Shown here: one piece after another, positions 1-9,317 of the stretch
Layout: the number at the start of each line of letters is the position of its first letter
Numbering within the stretch: position 1 is the first letter of the stretch
Origin: Bradyrhizobium sp. CCH5-F6
GTDB lineage: Bacteria; Pseudomonadota; Alphaproteobacteria; Rhizobiales; Xanthobacteraceae
DNA: 64,000 nt
Assembly: GCF_001556045.1 (NCBI RefSeq)
Contig: NZ_LSIC01000073.1
Coordinates: 124,001-188,000, forward strand
Reading direction: 5' to 3'
Translations under genes and position numbers: made by a program
Notes under the pieces: generated by a model
Seen by the model: the letters and a program-made list of their open reading frames with translations, nothing else
Databases searched by the model: none
What the model was told of the DNA's origin: nothing

Positions 1-218
1 TAGAGGCGGGCGTCGGCGACTTCCTTGCTGGTGCGCTTACGGAGATTCTCCATCTCGGCCAGCGTCCGCAGCATCCGATCGCGCGCCTCGGCGGCCTCCT
101 TCTGCAACGTCTCCACCGAACCGGGCTCGGGATCATCGGGCATGACGTAGGGTTTCGACACCACCGGCTCGCCGGTCGCGGCAGTCGTGTCTTGGGGTTG
201 CCGGTCTTGCTCGGTCAT
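1..218 (-). CDS. grpE: GrpE, nucleotide exchange factor for DnaK (N-terminal part, runs off the window)
   Basis: GrpE releases ADP from DnaK in the cytoplasmic Hsp70 cycle. Only the first 72 codons are present. They show an acidic, disordered N-terminus followed by the typical start of the long GrpE helix, including the strongly conserved stretch LAEMENLRKRT. The ATG at 218 is chosen because the reading frame and family N-terminus fit it. The gene lies 93 bases downstream of hrcA on the same strand, the usual hrcA-grpE heat-shock arrangement. The C-terminal dimer wing lies outside the window. Confidence 0.93.
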   Translation of the reverse strand, partial: MTEQDRQPQDTTAATGEPVVSKPYVMPDDPEPGSVETLQKEAAEARDRMLRTLAEMENLRKRTSKEVADARL

Positions 219-311
219 CGGCTAATCTCGAACTCGTTTCCAGGGATTGTTGGCCCGGATATCGTGCCTAACCCGGCGAAAATCAAGCGCCCGTGATCGG
301 GGAAGCGCGGG

Positions 312-1400
312 TCAGCCCCCCAGGAGGCGGCTGACGATGCGGGCGGCGTAGTCCACGGTCGGGATCACGCGGGCATAATTCAGCCGCGTCGGGCCGATCA
401 CGCCCAATACGCCGACGATGTGTCCTGCGGCATCCCGATACGGCGAGATGATGGTGGAGGACCCCGACAGCGAAAACAACTTGTTCTCGCTGCCGATGAA
501 GATACGCACCCCCTCAGCGGTTTCGGCCCGGCCGAGCAGGTCGATCACGCCGCGCTTGGTCTCGAGATCGTCGAACAGCAGGCGAACCCGCTCCAGATCC
601 TCCAGCGCGTGCAGATCTTCGAGCAGATTGGCATGGCCGCGGACGATGAGCTGGCGATCCTCGTTCTCGCCGCCGGACCAGCTGGCGATGCCGGCCGAGA
701 TCACTTTTTGCGTCAGCTGATCGAGCTCGGCGCGGGCCGCGCCGAGCGCGGTCTCGAGCTCGAGCCGCGCCTCGGCCAGCGTACGGCCGCGGATGCGGGC
801 ATTGAGGAAATTGCCGGCCTCGGCGAGCGCCGAGGAGGGAACTCCGGGCGGCAGCGTCAGCACGCGGTTTTCGACCTGGCCGTCCTCGCCGACGAGGATC
901 ACCAGCGCTTTCTCCGGTTCCAGGCGGACGAACTCGATATGCTTCAGCCGCGCATTGGACTTTGGCGTCAGCACGACGGCTGCGGCGCGGGTCAGGCCCG
1001 ACAGCCGCATCAGGGCCTGGTCCAGCGCCGCCTCGACGGACTGTGCTTCGCCGACGGAGGAGAGCTGGCTCTGGATCGACTGCCGCTCGGCCTCGTTGAG
1101 ATCGCCGACCTGCATCAATGCATCGACGAAGAAGCGCAGGCCGAGTTCCGTCGGCAGCCGGCCGGCGGAGGTGTGGGGCGCATAGATCAGTCCGAGCTGC
1201 TCCAGATCGGCCATGACGTTGCGGACCGAGGCCGGCGACAGCGGCGTCGCGATCAGGCGCGAAATATTACGCGAGCCGACCGGCTCGCCGGTCGCAAGAT
1301 AGCTTTCGACGATTTGACGAAAGATGTCGCGAGAACGCTCGTTGAGCTGGGCAAGGCCTGCGCGCGGCGCGATCAGATGGATCGGATCGTGATGGGCCAC
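312..1400 (-). CDS. hrcA: HrcA, heat-inducible transcription repressor
   Basis: HrcA represses groESL and related heat-shock genes by binding CIRCE operators. The 362-residue product begins with a winged-helix domain (about residues 18-90, with [17 protein letters not shown] and [10 protein letters not shown]) followed by the GAF-like dimerisation domain; this is full family length. The start is a GTG at 1400 with a GGAG ribosome-binding site upstream. It is transcribed toward grpE and diverges from rph. No CIRCE element (TTAGCACTC-N9-GAGTGCTAA) was seen in its own upstream region, so autoregulation through CIRCE is not supported here. Confidence 0.95.
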   Translation of the reverse strand: MAHHDPIHLIAPRAGLAQLNERSRDIFRQIVESYLATGEPVGSRNISRLIATPLSPASVRNVMADLEQLGLIYAPHTSAGRLPTELGLRFFVDALMQVGDLNEAERQSIQSQLSSVGEAQSVEAALDQALMRLSGLTRAAAVVLTPKSNARLKHIEFVRLEPEKALVILVGEDGQVENRVLTLPPGVPSSALAEAGNFLNARIRGRTLAEARLELETALGAARAELDQLTQKVISAGIASWSGGENEDRQLIVRGHANLLEDLHALEDLERVRLLFDDLETKRGVIDLLGRAETAEGVRIFIGSENKLFSLSGSSTIISPYRDAAGHIVGVLGVIGPTRLNYARVIPTVDYAARIVSRLLGG

Positions 1401-1566
1401 AGACGGTAACTCCTCTCAGATGCTTATAATTTGTCCATCCGGGACGCTTCTGACAAGCGTTGCATTTGCGGCCTCCATATCAGGGGTGAAAAAACCTTGC
1501 CGCCCACCCTCGCCCCACCTACAAGCACCGCGAACAGCCTTTTCCCGTGAGTTTTGGAGGATTCCC
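1401..1566. promoter_or_regulatory. Divergent hrcA / rph promoter region
   Basis: This 166-base gap separates the divergent genes hrcA and rph and must hold both promoters. A perfect TATAAT lies on the plus strand at 1425-1430 and could be a -10 box for rph, but no clear -35 is seen at the right distance. On the minus strand a TTGTCA (1451-1456) precedes hrcA, but its spacing to a -10-like sequence is too long. Neither CIRCE nor a convincing RpoH promoter was recognised. Confidence 0.35.
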
Positions 1567-2280
1567 ATGCGGCCAAGCCGCCGTGCGCCCGACGAATTGC
1601 GCCCCGTGACGCTGGAGCGCGGCGTGGTCAAATATGCGGAAGGCTCGTGCCTGGTGAAATTCGGCGATACCCACGTGCTGGTCACCGCCACGCTGGAGGA
1701 CCGCCTGCCGCCGTGGCTGAAGGGCCAGGGCCGCGGCTGGGTCACCGCCGAATACGGCATGCTTCCGCGCGCGACCTCGGAACGGACCCGCCGCGAGGCG
1801 GCCGCCGGAAAGCAGAGCGGCCGCACCGTCGAGATCCAGCGCCTGATCGGCCGCTCGCTTCGCACCATCATCAATCTCGAAGCGCTCGGCGAGCGCCAGA
1901 TCACGGTCGATTGCGACGTGCTCCAGGCCGACGGCGGCACGCGCACGGCCTCGATCACCGGCGCCTGGGTCGCGCTGGCCGACTGCATCAACTGGATGAA
2001 GGCGCGCAACATGGTCAAGGCCAACGTGATGCGCGACAACGTCGCCGCGATCTCCTGCGGCATCTATAACGGCACGCCTGTGCTCGATCTCGACTATGCC
2101 GAGGATTCGGAAGCCCAGACCGACGCCAATTTCGTCATGACGGGCGATGGCCGCATCATCGAGGTGCAGGGCACCGCGGAACGCGAGCCGTTCACCGAAG
2201 CCGAGCTCCTGGCGCTGATGGCGCTGGCCCGCAAGGGCATTGCGCGTCTGGTGGACTTGCAGAAACTGGCTGTGGCGTAG
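1567..2280 (+). CDS. rph: RNase PH, phosphate-dependent 3'-5' exoribonuclease
   Basis: RNase PH trims tRNA 3' ends by phosphorolysis. The product is 237 residues, the usual length. Family features are the N-terminal [14 protein letters not shown], the segment [18 protein letters not shown] with the phosphate-binding arginines, and a late [15 protein letters not shown] segment. The ATG at 1567 follows a strong GGAGG at 1556-1560. An in-frame start at 1420 would add 49 unrelated residues and was rejected. It is the first gene of a rightward rph-rdgB-hemW group with a 10-base gap to rdgB. Confidence 0.96.
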   Translation: MRPSRRAPDELRPVTLERGVVKYAEGSCLVKFGDTHVLVTATLEDRLPPWLKGQGRGWVTAEYGMLPRATSERTRREAAAGKQSGRTVEIQRLIGRSLRTIINLEALGERQITVDCDVLQADGGTRTASITGAWVALADCINWMKARNMVKANVMRDNVAAISCGIYNGTPVLDLDYAEDSEAQTDANFVMTGDGRIIEVQGTAEREPFTEAELLALMALARKGIARLVDLQKLAVA

Positions 2281-2290
2281 TCAATAGGCC

Positions 2291-2926
2291 ATGCACCGCC
2301 GAATCACGGACAAGCTGGTCATCGCGACCCACAATCCCGGCAAGCTCGCCGAGATGCGGGAGCTGCTTGCGCCGTACGGCATCGAGGCGGTGTCGGCCGG
2401 CGAGCTCGGCCTGGGCGAGCCGGACGAGACCGGCACCGATTTCCGCAGCAACGCCGCGATCAAGGCGATCGCGGCGGCACAGGCAACCAAGCTTCCCGCC
2501 TTCGCCGACGATTCCGGCATCGTGGTCGACGCGCTCGATGGCGCGCCCGGCATCTACAGCGCGCGCTGGGCCGGCCCCGCCAAGGATTTCAATGCGGCGA
2601 TGGCGCAGATCGAGCGCCTGCTGCAGGAGCGCGGCGCCACCACGGCCGACAAGCGCAGAGCGCATTTCGTCTCGGCACTCTGCGTCGCCTGGCCCGACCA
2701 TCATCTCGAAGAGGTCGAGGCGCGTGTCGACGGCACGCTGGTCTGGCCGCCGCGCGGCAATGCCGGCTTCGGCTACGATCCGATGTTCCTGCCCAACGGC
2801 CACGACCGCACCTTCGGCGAGATGACCAGCATCGAGAAGCACGGGCTGCCGCCGCTCGGCCTCGGCCTGTCGCATCGCGCCCGCGCCTTCGTGAAACTGG
2901 CGGAGATCTGCCTTGAGCCGCGCTAG
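2291..2926 (+). CDS. rdgB: RdgB/HAM1-type dITP/XTP pyrophosphatase
   Basis: This enzyme hydrolyses dITP, ITP and XTP to monophosphates and so keeps deaminated purines out of DNA. The 211-residue protein has the nucleotide-binding motif [14 protein letters not shown] near residue 13, the catalytic-metal segment [12 protein letters not shown] near residue 76, and the conserved [11 protein letters not shown] loop. It starts 10 bases after rph and its 3' end overlaps the hemW start by 14 bases, so the three genes are very likely co-transcribed. Confidence 0.95.
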   Translation: MHRRITDKLVIATHNPGKLAEMRELLAPYGIEAVSAGELGLGEPDETGTDFRSNAAIKAIAAAQATKLPAFADDSGIVVDALDGAPGIYSARWAGPAKDFNAAMAQIERLLQERGATTADKRRAHFVSALCVAWPDHHLEEVEARVDGTLVWPPRGNAGFGYDPMFLPNGHDRTFGEMTSIEKHGLPPLGLGLSHRARAFVKLAEICLEPR

Positions 2927-4127
2927 AGCGTCTGCGAGCGAAGTGGATACCTGTTCGCGCCAGGAAAACGCGTCAAAACAAGAATCCAAAGCCTTCGGCG
3001 TCTACGTGCACTGGCCGTTCTGCCTGTCAAAGTGCCCCTATTGCGACTTCAACAGCCACGTCCGCCACGCCGCGATCGACGAGGCCCGCTTCGCCTCCGC
3101 CTTCGCGCGCGAGATCGCCGCGACCGCCGAGCGCGCGCCCGGGCGTGAGGTCACCTCGATTTTCCTCGGCGGCGGCACCCCGTCCCTGATGCAGCCCGCC
3201 ACCGTTGGCGCCGTGCTCGATGCGATCGGCAAGCACTGGTCCGTCGCAAGCGACGTCGAAGTCTCGCTCGAGGCGAACCCGACCAGCGTCGAAGCCACGC
3301 GCTTTGCCGGCTATCGCAGCGCCGGCGTCAATCGCGTCTCGCTCGGCGTGCAGGCGCTCGACGATGCCTCGCTGAAGGCGCTGGGCCGGATGCACAGCGC
3401 CCGCGAGGCGCTCGAGGCCGTCGCCATCGCGCGCCGCTCGTTCGACCGCTATTCGTTCGACCTGATCTACGCCCGCCCCGACCAGACGCCGGCGATGTGG
3501 GCCGACGAGCTGCGGCACGCGATCGATGAAGCGGCCGAGCATCTGTCGCTCTATCAATTGACGATCGAAGAGGGCACGCCGTTCTTCGGCCTGCACCAGG
3601 CCGGCAAATTGAAGACGCCGGACGAAGCCGTTGCGCGCGCGCTCTACGACGTCACGCAGGAGACCTGCGACAGACTCGGGCTACCGGCCTACGAGATCTC
3701 CAATCACGCGCGGCACGGCGCCGAGTGCAGGCACAACCTGGTCTATTGGCGCGGCGATGAATATGCCGGGATCGGTCCGGGCGCGCACGGCCGCCTCGAC
3801 ATCGACGGTATCAGGCACGCCACCGCCACCGAGAAGCGTCCCGAAGCCTGGCTGATGCGCGTCGAGAGCAACGGCCACGGCATCGTCACGGACGATCTGC
3901 TCAACAGCGAGGAGCGCGCCGACGAATTCCTGCTGATGGGGTTGCGCCTCGCCGAGGGCATCGACCCCGAGCGCTACAAGGCGCTCTCGGGCCGCCCGCT
4001 CGATCCCAAGCGCATCGCGCTGCTGCGCGAGGAAGGCGCGATCACGGTGGATCCGACGGGCCGGCTGCGCGTGACCAGCAGCGGCTTTCCGGTGCTGGAT
4101 GCGGTGGTCGCGGATCTGGCGGCGTAG
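2913..4127 (+). CDS. hemW: HemW, radical SAM haem chaperone
   Basis: HemW is a radical-SAM protein of the HemN superfamily that binds and delivers haem; it lacks real coproporphyrinogen dehydrogenase activity. The 404-residue product has the [4Fe-4S] motif CLSKCPYC just after VYVHWPF (about residues 37-44), the GGGTPS glycine motif, and the HemN C-terminal domain. The start is TTG 2913 with GGAG seven bases upstream, inside the rdgB end. About 25 residues between the start and the conserved VYVHWPF segment come from an intergenic-type repeat read in frame (see separate entry), which makes this N-terminus unusual. Confidence 0.93.
   Translation: MSRARASASEVDTCSRQENASKQESKAFGVYVHWPFCLSKCPYCDFNSHVRHAAIDEARFASAFAREIAATAERAPGREVTSIFLGGGTPSLMQPATVGAVLDAIGKHWSVASDVEVSLEANPTSVEATRFAGYRSAGVNRVSLGVQALDDASLKALGRMHSAREALEAVAIARRSFDRYSFDLIYARPDQTPAMWADELRHAIDEAAEHLSLYQLTIEEGTPFFGLHQAGKLKTPDEAVARALYDVTQETCDRLGLPAYEISNHARHGAECRHNLVYWRGDEYAGIGPGAHGRLDIDGIRHATATEKRPEAWLMRVESNGHGIVTDDLLNSEERADEFLLMGLRLAEGIDPERYKALSGRPLDPKRIALLREEGAITVDPTGRLRVTSSGFPVLDAVVADLAA
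2923..2988 (+). repeat. Dispersed Bradyrhizobium-type repeat, copy 1, inside the hemW 5' end
   Basis: The sequence begins CTAGAGCG, contains AGCGAAGTGGATAC and ends with GGAAAACGCGTCAAAACA. It matches, with a few differences, a second copy at 12914-12971 downstream of cpaE. From memory, this is a common intergenic repeat in Bradyrhizobium genomes. Here it is translated as hemW codons 4-25 without a stop. That it inserted into an older hemW start is inference. Confidence 0.7.
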
Positions 4128-4136
4128 CGAGATCTT

Positions 4137-4222
4137 GTAGCCCGGATGGAGCGAAGCGTAATCCGGGACGGTCTCGCCGTGCGGAAAGAACCCCGGATTT
4201 CGCTGCGCTCCATCCGGGCTAC
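4137..4222. repeat. Two-armed extragenic palindrome (family A, copy 1) between convergent hemW and the lppC-like gene
   Basis: Two facing arms, GTAGCCCGGATGGAGCGAAG at 4137-4156 and its near reverse complement ending at 4222, flank a roughly 23-base centre. The arms extend to about 30 bases each with few mismatches. The element sits between convergent genes and may act as a bidirectional terminator or mRNA-stabilising hairpin. Elements of the same layout occur at 44240-44326 and 57256-57345. Confidence 0.75.
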
Positions 4223-4229
4223 GAAACCG

Positions 4230-5462
4230 TTACGCCCCAAAACTCTTCGGCGAGCCCGCGACAGCAACGCCGCCACCCTGCGTCACCTTCATCACCGCGA
4301 GCCCGCGTTCATTGGTGCCATCGGCGCGGAAGCGGAACAGGCCGTCGATGCCTGCAAAGCCGGAGGGGTTGGTGAGCACGTCGGACGAGAAGCGCGTGGT
4401 GCCTTGCGTGCGCGCGAGTGCGGCGACGAGCGCGACTGCGTCGTAAGCGAGTGTCGCGGTGCGCACTGGCTCCGCGCCGTACTTCGTGCGGTAGCGGCCG
4501 GAGAAGGCGCGGAAGCCGGCCGGGTCGGGCGCGGCGTAGAGGCCGCCCTGGAGCGCGGCGCTGGCATAGACGCGCGGATTGTCCCACAGGCCGGTGCCGA
4601 GCAGCTGGATGTTGCGCAGGTTCGCACCCGCCGCCGTCATCGCATCCGCCACTGAGACGACGGCATCGCCGTCATCGGCAATGAACAGCGCGTCGGCGCT
4701 GCCGAGCTGCTGCGCGACGGTGCGTGCCGGGGTGGCGCGATCGGCGCCGTATTTCTCGAAGGCGACGATGCGCCCGCCACGGCGCGGCACAGCCGCCTTC
4801 ACCGCGGCCTCGACGACATTGCCATAAGCGTTGTCGGGCACGAGCACGGCGACGGAGCGCTTTCCGATGCTGGCCGAATATTCGACGATTCGGTTGACGT
4901 CGGACTCCGGCAGGAAGCTGAGCAGATAGACGCCGCGTCCGGCGATGCTGGAATCGGTCGAGAACGCGATCACCGAAATGCCGCGCGTGCGCGCAACCTG
5001 CGCCACCGCCGGCACCGACTGCGCGAACAGCGGCCCGAGGATGATCTCGGCGCCCTCGTCGACCGCCTGCTGCGCGCCGGCTTGTGCGCCTTGCGGGCTG
5101 CCATTGTCATCCTTGATCAGGAGCTGGATGTTCGGGTTCTGGAACTCGGCCAGCGCCATCTCGGCGGCATTACGCATCGATTGCGCCGCGAGACCGGCAT
5201 TGCCAGCGGCGGAGAGCGGCAGGATCACGGCGACCTTTACGCCGCCGGTGCCGGCGGTCGTCGCCTGCTGCGGGGGACCTGCCGGCTGGGCCGGCGGCGC
5301 GGAGCTCGAGAACGGGTTGGAGAACTGGCTGAGACTTTGCTGCACGCCGGCGCAGGCCGACAGCACGGGCGCACCGAGCAGCAGGCCGAGCGCACTGCGC
5401 CGGGTCGCCCCCGACGATCGGGACCCCGGAACGGGAGACTTTGGATGACGCGGGCCCACCAT
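4230..5462 (-). CDS. LppC/LpoA-like penicillin-binding-protein activator lipoprotein (periplasmic-binding fold)
   Basis: About 410 residues with a lipoprotein signal (a twin-arginine-containing N-region, then LLLGAPVLSAC as lipobox with Cys near residue 37), a Pro/Ala-rich linker, and a type-I periplasmic-binding-protein fold starting at VKVAVILPLSAAGNAG. Such proteins are annotated either as LppC/LpoA activators of peptidoglycan synthases or as branched-chain amino-acid binding proteins; the genetic setting next to rsmI, yraN and gshB matches the LppC arrangement. I start it at ATG 5462 rather than 5522 because the signal peptide then has normal length. It diverges from rsmI. Confidence 0.85.
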   Translation of the reverse strand: MVGPRHPKSPVPGSRSSGATRRSALGLLLGAPVLSACAGVQQSLSQFSNPFSSSAPPAQPAGPPQQATTAGTGGVKVAVILPLSAAGNAGLAAQSMRNAAEMALAEFQNPNIQLLIKDDNGSPQGAQAGAQQAVDEGAEIILGPLFAQSVPAVAQVARTRGISVIAFSTDSSIAGRGVYLLSFLPESDVNRIVEYSASIGKRSVAVLVPDNAYGNVVEAAVKAAVPRRGGRIVAFEKYGADRATPARTVAQQLGSADALFIADDGDAVVSVADAMTAAGANLRNIQLLGTGLWDNPRVYASAALQGGLYAAPDPAGFRAFSGRYRTKYGAEPVRTATLAYDAVALVAALARTQGTTRFSSDVLTNPSGFAGIDGLFRFRADGTNERGLAVMKVTQGGGVAVAGSPKSFGA

Positions 5463-5801
5463 GGCAGCTTCTCTTCTCACCGGCCGTCGCCCGCCGGTCA
5501 CGACATTCCCTCCACGACACAAGCCGCGGATTCAGGCATATTGTCGGCGAATAGTTAACCAAAACAAAAGGATAACAACCGCTTAACGCGACCGCTTCCC
5601 TGTCCCGGCAGCTCTTCGCCGTCACGCATTCAGCATCAAGGCGGCGTTTCCGTCGTGAATATGGCGCAAGGGGGTTCATTCCCTCCCGACGTGATCCTGG
5701 ATCGATCACATTCCCGTCCGTTCCTCGCCCCTCACCTCGGCACGATCTTTTTCGACCACCCGGTTCCCAGCCCTGCGGATCGTGCCTAAGTTGACTTCAT
5801 T
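5463..5801. promoter_or_regulatory. Divergent promoter region between the lppC-like gene and rsmI
   Basis: This 339-base gap contains no convincing gene. An AT-richer patch around 5550-5590 (GTTAAC, then AAAACAAAAGGATAAC) is the most promoter-like segment, but I could not fix -35 and -10 boxes for either gene. Confidence 0.4.
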
Positions 5802-6752
5802 ATGCGCGCAAAGCCGGCTCCGATAAATACGCCTGAAGCTCAAGACACCGCCTCGCGCGGTTTCTCCATCGATGCCCATCGGCTCGCGGCGCCCAAGGCC
5901 GCGCCGGGTCTCTATCTGGTCGCGACACCCATCGGCAATCTCGGCGACATCACCCTGCGGGCGCTTCAGACGCTCGCCGGCGTCGACGTCATCGCCTGCG
6001 AGGACACCCGCATCACGCGCCGCCTGACCGAGCGCTATGCGATCGCGGCAACGCTCAAGCAATATCACGAGCACAATGCGGAAGCGGCGCGGCCGAAGCT
6101 TCTGGCGGCGCTAGCGCAAGGCGGCTCGGTCGCGCTGGTCTCGGACGCCGGCACGCCGTTGATCTCCGATCCCGGCTTCAAGCTGGTGCGCGAGGTCTGC
6201 GCCGCCGGTCATCCCGTGTATGCGCTGCCCGGCCCATCCTCGGTGCTGGCGGCGCTGTCGGTGGCCGCGCTGCCTACCGACCGCTTCTTCTTCGAGGGTT
6301 TCTTGCCGGCGAAATCCGCGGCCCGCCGCACACGCCTGGCCGAGCTTGCGCGCATCGACGCGACGCTGGTGATGTTCGAATCGGGCAACCGGATGCAGGA
6401 CACCCTGACCGATCTGGCCGGGATCATGGGCGAACGCGAGGCCGCGGTCTGCCGCGAGCTGACGAAGCTGCACGAGGAGGTCAGGCGTGCGCCCCTCGCC
6501 GAACTCGCGCGGCAAGCCGATGCGCCGGAGACGCGCGGTGAGTTCGTTCTGGTGATCGGCCCGCCCGCAGCGGACGCCGACGTGCTGGCATCGGATGCGC
6601 TCGACGGACTCCTGCGCGAGCAGCTTGCCGCAAACAGCGTCAAGGATGCCGTGGCCCATGCGGTCGCGCTGTCGGGCCGGCCGCGCCGCGAGGTCTATGC
6701 CCGTGCGCTCGAGCTCGCAAAGGATCTGCGGGGCGGCGATGGCGAAGACTGA
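5802..6752 (+). CDS. rsmI: RsmI, 16S rRNA (cytidine-1402-2'-O)-methyltransferase
   Basis: RsmI methylates the ribose of C1402 in the decoding centre of 16S rRNA. The 316-residue protein carries the tetrapyrrole-methylase-like fold with [19 protein letters not shown] near residue 37, [10 protein letters not shown] near residue 66 and [12 protein letters not shown] near residue 112. The first 35 residues are a poorly conserved extension. It precedes yraN with a 14-base overlap and forms the usual alphaproteobacterial rsmI-yraN-gshB group, diverging from the lppC-like gene. Confidence 0.95.
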   Translation: MRAKPAPINTPEAQDTASRGFSIDAHRLAAPKAAPGLYLVATPIGNLGDITLRALQTLAGVDVIACEDTRITRRLTERYAIAATLKQYHEHNAEAARPKLLAALAQGGSVALVSDAGTPLISDPGFKLVREVCAAGHPVYALPGPSSVLAALSVAALPTDRFFFEGFLPAKSAARRTRLAELARIDATLVMFESGNRMQDTLTDLAGIMGEREAAVCRELTKLHEEVRRAPLAELARQADAPETRGEFVLVIGPPAADADVLASDALDGLLREQLAANSVKDAVAHAVALSGRPRREVYARALELAKDLRGGDGED

Positions 6753-7140
6753 GACGCCTAAGGAACCGAAGGTCGCCTCGCCCGAGCGCGTCGCCGCGTT
6801 CCACACCGGGATTTCCGCCGAGAGCCGCGCCGCGGCCTATCTGATGGCCAAGGGCTACCGCATCCTCGCCAAACGCTATCGCACCCCGCATGGCGAGATC
6901 GACATCGTGGCGCGACGCCGCAACCTGATCGCTTTCGTCGAGGTCAAGGCGCGGGCGACGCTGGATGACGCCGCCTTCGCCGTCACGCCGCGCCAGCAGC
7001 GGCGCATCATCGACGCCGCGCAAGGCTGGCTCGCAGCGCATCCCGAGCATGCCGAATTCGAATTGCGATTCGACGCCATGCTGATTGCGCCGCGATCACT
7101 TCCGCGCCATGTGTTGGCGGCATTCGACGCCTCGACCTGA
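6739..7140 (+). CDS. YraN family (UPF0102) endonuclease-like protein
   Basis: A 133-residue member of the YraN/UPF0102 family, which has a restriction-endonuclease-like fold. The conserved core is [24 protein letters not shown] followed by FVEVKAR, giving the E-x-D...E-x-K pattern of nuclease catalytic residues; true activity and substrate are not established. The ATG at 6739 lies within the last codons of rsmI; an upstream in-frame start at 6595 would run through rsmI in another frame and was rejected. gshB starts 10 bases after its stop. Confidence 0.9.
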   Translation: MAKTETPKEPKVASPERVAAFHTGISAESRAAAYLMAKGYRILAKRYRTPHGEIDIVARRRNLIAFVEVKARATLDDAAFAVTPRQQRRIIDAAQGWLAAHPEHAEFELRFDAMLIAPRSLPRHVLAAFDAST

Positions 7141-7150
7141 AAGGCAGATC

Positions 7151-8095
7151 ATGAAACTGAACGTCGCCGTCCAGATGGACCCCATCGCCCGCATCAACAT
7201 CAAGGGCGATTCCACCTTTGCGCTGCTTCTCGAAGCGCAGAAGCGCGGCCATGGCCTGTCCTATTACACGCCCGACAAGCTCTCGATGGTCGGCGAGGAG
7301 CTGGTCGCGCCGGTTCAGCTCCTGACCGTGCGCGACGAGCCCGGCAACCACTTCACGCTCGGCGAGCCCCGGCGCGAAGCGCTGAACGGCTTCGACGTGG
7401 TGCTGCTCCGCCAGGACCCGCCGTTCGACCTCGCCTACATCACCTCGACGCACTTCCTGGAGCGCATCCATCCGAAGACGCTGGTCGTCAACGATCCCGC
7501 CTCCGTTCGCAACGCGCCGGAAAAGCTGTTCGTGATGAACTTTCCGCAGCTGATGCCGCCGACGCTGATCTCGCGCGACCTCGACGAGATCAACGCGTTT
7601 CGCGACAGGCACGGCGCCGTGGTGATGAAGCCGCTGCACGGCCATGGCGGCGCGGCGGTGTTCCGCGTGATGCCGCAGGACATGAATTTCGGCTCGCTGT
7701 TCGACATGTTCTCGGTGACGTTCAGGGAGCCCTGGGTGGTCCAGCAATTCATCCCCGAGGTGAAGCACGGCGACAAGCGCATCATCCTGGTCGACGGCGA
7801 ATTCGCCGGCGCGGTGAACCGCGTGCCGGCCGCCGACGACCTCCGCTCCAACATGGTGCGCGGCGGCGCGGCCCAGGAGACCGAGCTCACCCCGCGCGAG
7901 CGCGAGATCTGCGCCACCGTCGGCCCGGCACTGCGCGAGCGCGGCCTCCTGTTCGTCGGCATCGACGTCATCAACGGCAACCTCACCGAAATCAACGTCA
8001 CCTCGCCCACAGGCATCCGCGCCATCGCGCGGCTCGGCGGCCCTGACGTCGCGGCGAAGGTCTGGGACGTGATCGAGCAGAAGCGGGCGAAGTAG
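7151..8095 (+). CDS. gshB: GshB, glutathione synthetase
   Basis: GshB joins gamma-glutamylcysteine and glycine with ATP to make glutathione in the cytoplasm. The 314-residue protein has the prokaryotic N-terminal domain ([21 protein letters not shown]) and an ATP-grasp domain with [15 protein letters not shown] and [12 protein letters not shown]. The ATG at 7151 follows AAAGGC at a suitable distance and fits the family N-terminus; an upstream start at 7085 lies inside yraN. It ends the rsmI-yraN-gshB unit and is followed by a strong hairpin. Confidence 0.96.
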   Translation: MKLNVAVQMDPIARINIKGDSTFALLLEAQKRGHGLSYYTPDKLSMVGEELVAPVQLLTVRDEPGNHFTLGEPRREALNGFDVVLLRQDPPFDLAYITSTHFLERIHPKTLVVNDPASVRNAPEKLFVMNFPQLMPPTLISRDLDEINAFRDRHGAVVMKPLHGHGGAAVFRVMPQDMNFGSLFDMFSVTFREPWVVQQFIPEVKHGDKRIILVDGEFAGAVNRVPAADDLRSNMVRGGAAQETELTPREREICATVGPALRERGLLFVGIDVINGNLTEINVTSPTGIRAIARLGGPDVAAKVWDVIEQKRAK

Positions 8096-8136
8096 CGCCG
8101 GCGACGCTGGCGTCATTCCATCACCGTCGTCCTGAT

Positions 8137-8165
8137 GTGCTCGTCCTACATGGCAGGACGAGCAC
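8137..8165. repeat. Perfect 11-bp-stem hairpin downstream of gshB
   Basis: The arms GTGCTCGTCCT (8137-8147) and AGGACGAGCAC (8155-8165) are perfect reverse complements with a 7-base loop, 42 bases after the gshB stop. No T-tract follows on the plus strand, so it is not a textbook intrinsic terminator, but it could protect or end the gshB transcript. Confidence 0.6.
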
Positions 8166-8458
8166 CGGCGCGTCGCGGTACACCTTGCGATGGCTCGCGG
8201 CTTCGAGCCTCTCCGTCACTAACCACCCGTTCACCATGACGCCCACGCGCCGCATTCGAGCGCGTGCGCCGGTCTGCGTGAAACTACGGAGCCGCTGGCC
8301 GATCGAATAACGCCGCGTTCACCATCTGCCGAAATCCGGCATCGCCGCCGGCTATCGCATCCAGCCTCGCAACACCCCTTATACTTTTGCTCCCTACTCA
8401 TCGACACGGGGGAACACGCCACGTGCGGTTCGAGTGCCCCGCGTAAGAGTACAGGCGT
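8166..8458. promoter_or_regulatory. Gene-free leader between gshB and cpaB
   Basis: With the hairpin above, the gshB-cpaB gap is 363 bases. I see no ORF with protein-like sequence, and in particular no Flp pilin or prepilin peptidase (CpaA), which often precede cpaB. It presumably carries the cpaB-E promoter; no boxes could be assigned. Confidence 0.35.
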
Positions 8459-9307
8459 ATGAACACCGCACGCATTGTCGTTCTCGTCATCGCATTGGGC
8501 GCCGGCGGCGTCGCTGCATATCTGGCGAGCGGCTACCAGAATGCGCCCGCCCCTGCCCAATCCGTCGCCGAGAAACTGCCGACGGTCGAGGTCCTGGTCG
8601 CCAAGAACGACATCCAGCTCGGCCAGGCGGTGAAGCCTGACGACCTGATATGGCAGGCCTGGCCTATCAGGTCGTCAGGCTTCACCGCCTGGCCGGCGGC
8701 GACCGCGAGCAACGCCTTCATCCGCCGCGACAGCAGGCCCGAGGCACAGACCCAGATCGCCGGCTCGATCGCGCGCGTGCCTTTGATGCAGGGCGAGCCG
8801 ATCCGCGAGCAGAAGCTGGTCAGGGCCGAAGGCTCCGGCTTCATGGCCGCGATCCTGCCGTCCGGGATGCGCGCCGTCTCCACCGAGATTTCAGCCGAGA
8901 CCGGCGCCGGCGGCTTCATCCTTCCGAATGACCGCGTCGACATCGTCCTGACGCGCCGGCTGAAGAATCCCGACGGCGACAACAATGGTCCGACCGCCGG
9001 CAACGACCTCGTGCTGTCCGAAGTCATTCTCACCAACATCCGCGTGCTCGCGATCGACCAGGCGCCGAAGGAAAAAGACGGCCAGAACGCCGTCGTCGGC
9101 AAGACCGTCACGCTCGAGCTCAGACCCGACCAGGTCGCCACGCTCTCGGCCGCGCGCCAGGGCGGCACGCTGACACTCGCGCTGCGCAGCATCGTCGACG
9201 CCAACGCAGTCGACGGCACGCCCGAGGAGCAGGCGATCAAGCGTCCGGGCGGCGTGAACGTGATCCGTTACGGCGTGCAGGCACGGCAACTGACGTCACA
9301 GAAGTGA
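8459..9307 (+). CDS. cpaB: CpaB/RcpC, Flp pilus assembly protein
   Basis: CpaB is a periplasmic, membrane-anchored SAF-domain protein of the tight-adherence (Flp) pilus system and works with the secretin CpaC. The 282-residue product has an N-terminal membrane segment (RIVVLVIALGAGGVAAYLA), a SAF domain from VEVLVAKNDIQLGQAVKPDDL, and the RcpC core GSGFMAAILPSGMRAVSTEIS. Between WQAWP and AATASNAFIRR it has ten extra residues compared with the CpaB proteins I recall; these are encoded by one arm of a large palindrome (separate entry). It is followed by cpaC after 10 bases. Confidence 0.92.
   Translation: MNTARIVVLVIALGAGGVAAYLASGYQNAPAPAQSVAEKLPTVEVLVAKNDIQLGQAVKPDDLIWQAWPIRSSGFTAWPAATASNAFIRRDSRPEAQTQIAGSIARVPLMQGEPIREQKLVRAEGSGFMAAILPSGMRAVSTEISAETGAGGFILPNDRVDIVLTRRLKNPDGDNNGPTAGNDLVLSEVILTNIRVLAIDQAPKEKDGQNAVVGKTVTLELRPDQVATLSAARQGGTLTLALRSIVDANAVDGTPEEQAIKRPGGVNVIRYGVQARQLTSQK
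8620..8695. repeat. Near-perfect 76-base palindrome within cpaB
   Basis: Left arm 8620-8650 and right arm 8665-8695 are exact reverse complements over 31 bases, separated by 14 bases that are themselves partly palindromic. The 7-mer CCTGGCC occurs at 8658-8664 and again 30 bases later at 8688-8694, bounding the extra segment. The arm stays in frame and encodes the extra residues IRSSGFTAWP. Confidence 0.95.
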
Positions 9308-9317
9308 TGGGGACAGC

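Noticed and set aside
1401..1566. CIRCE operator upstream of hrcA
   Set aside because: The inverted repeat TTAGCACTC-N9-GAGTGCTAA is not present, even allowing a few mismatches.
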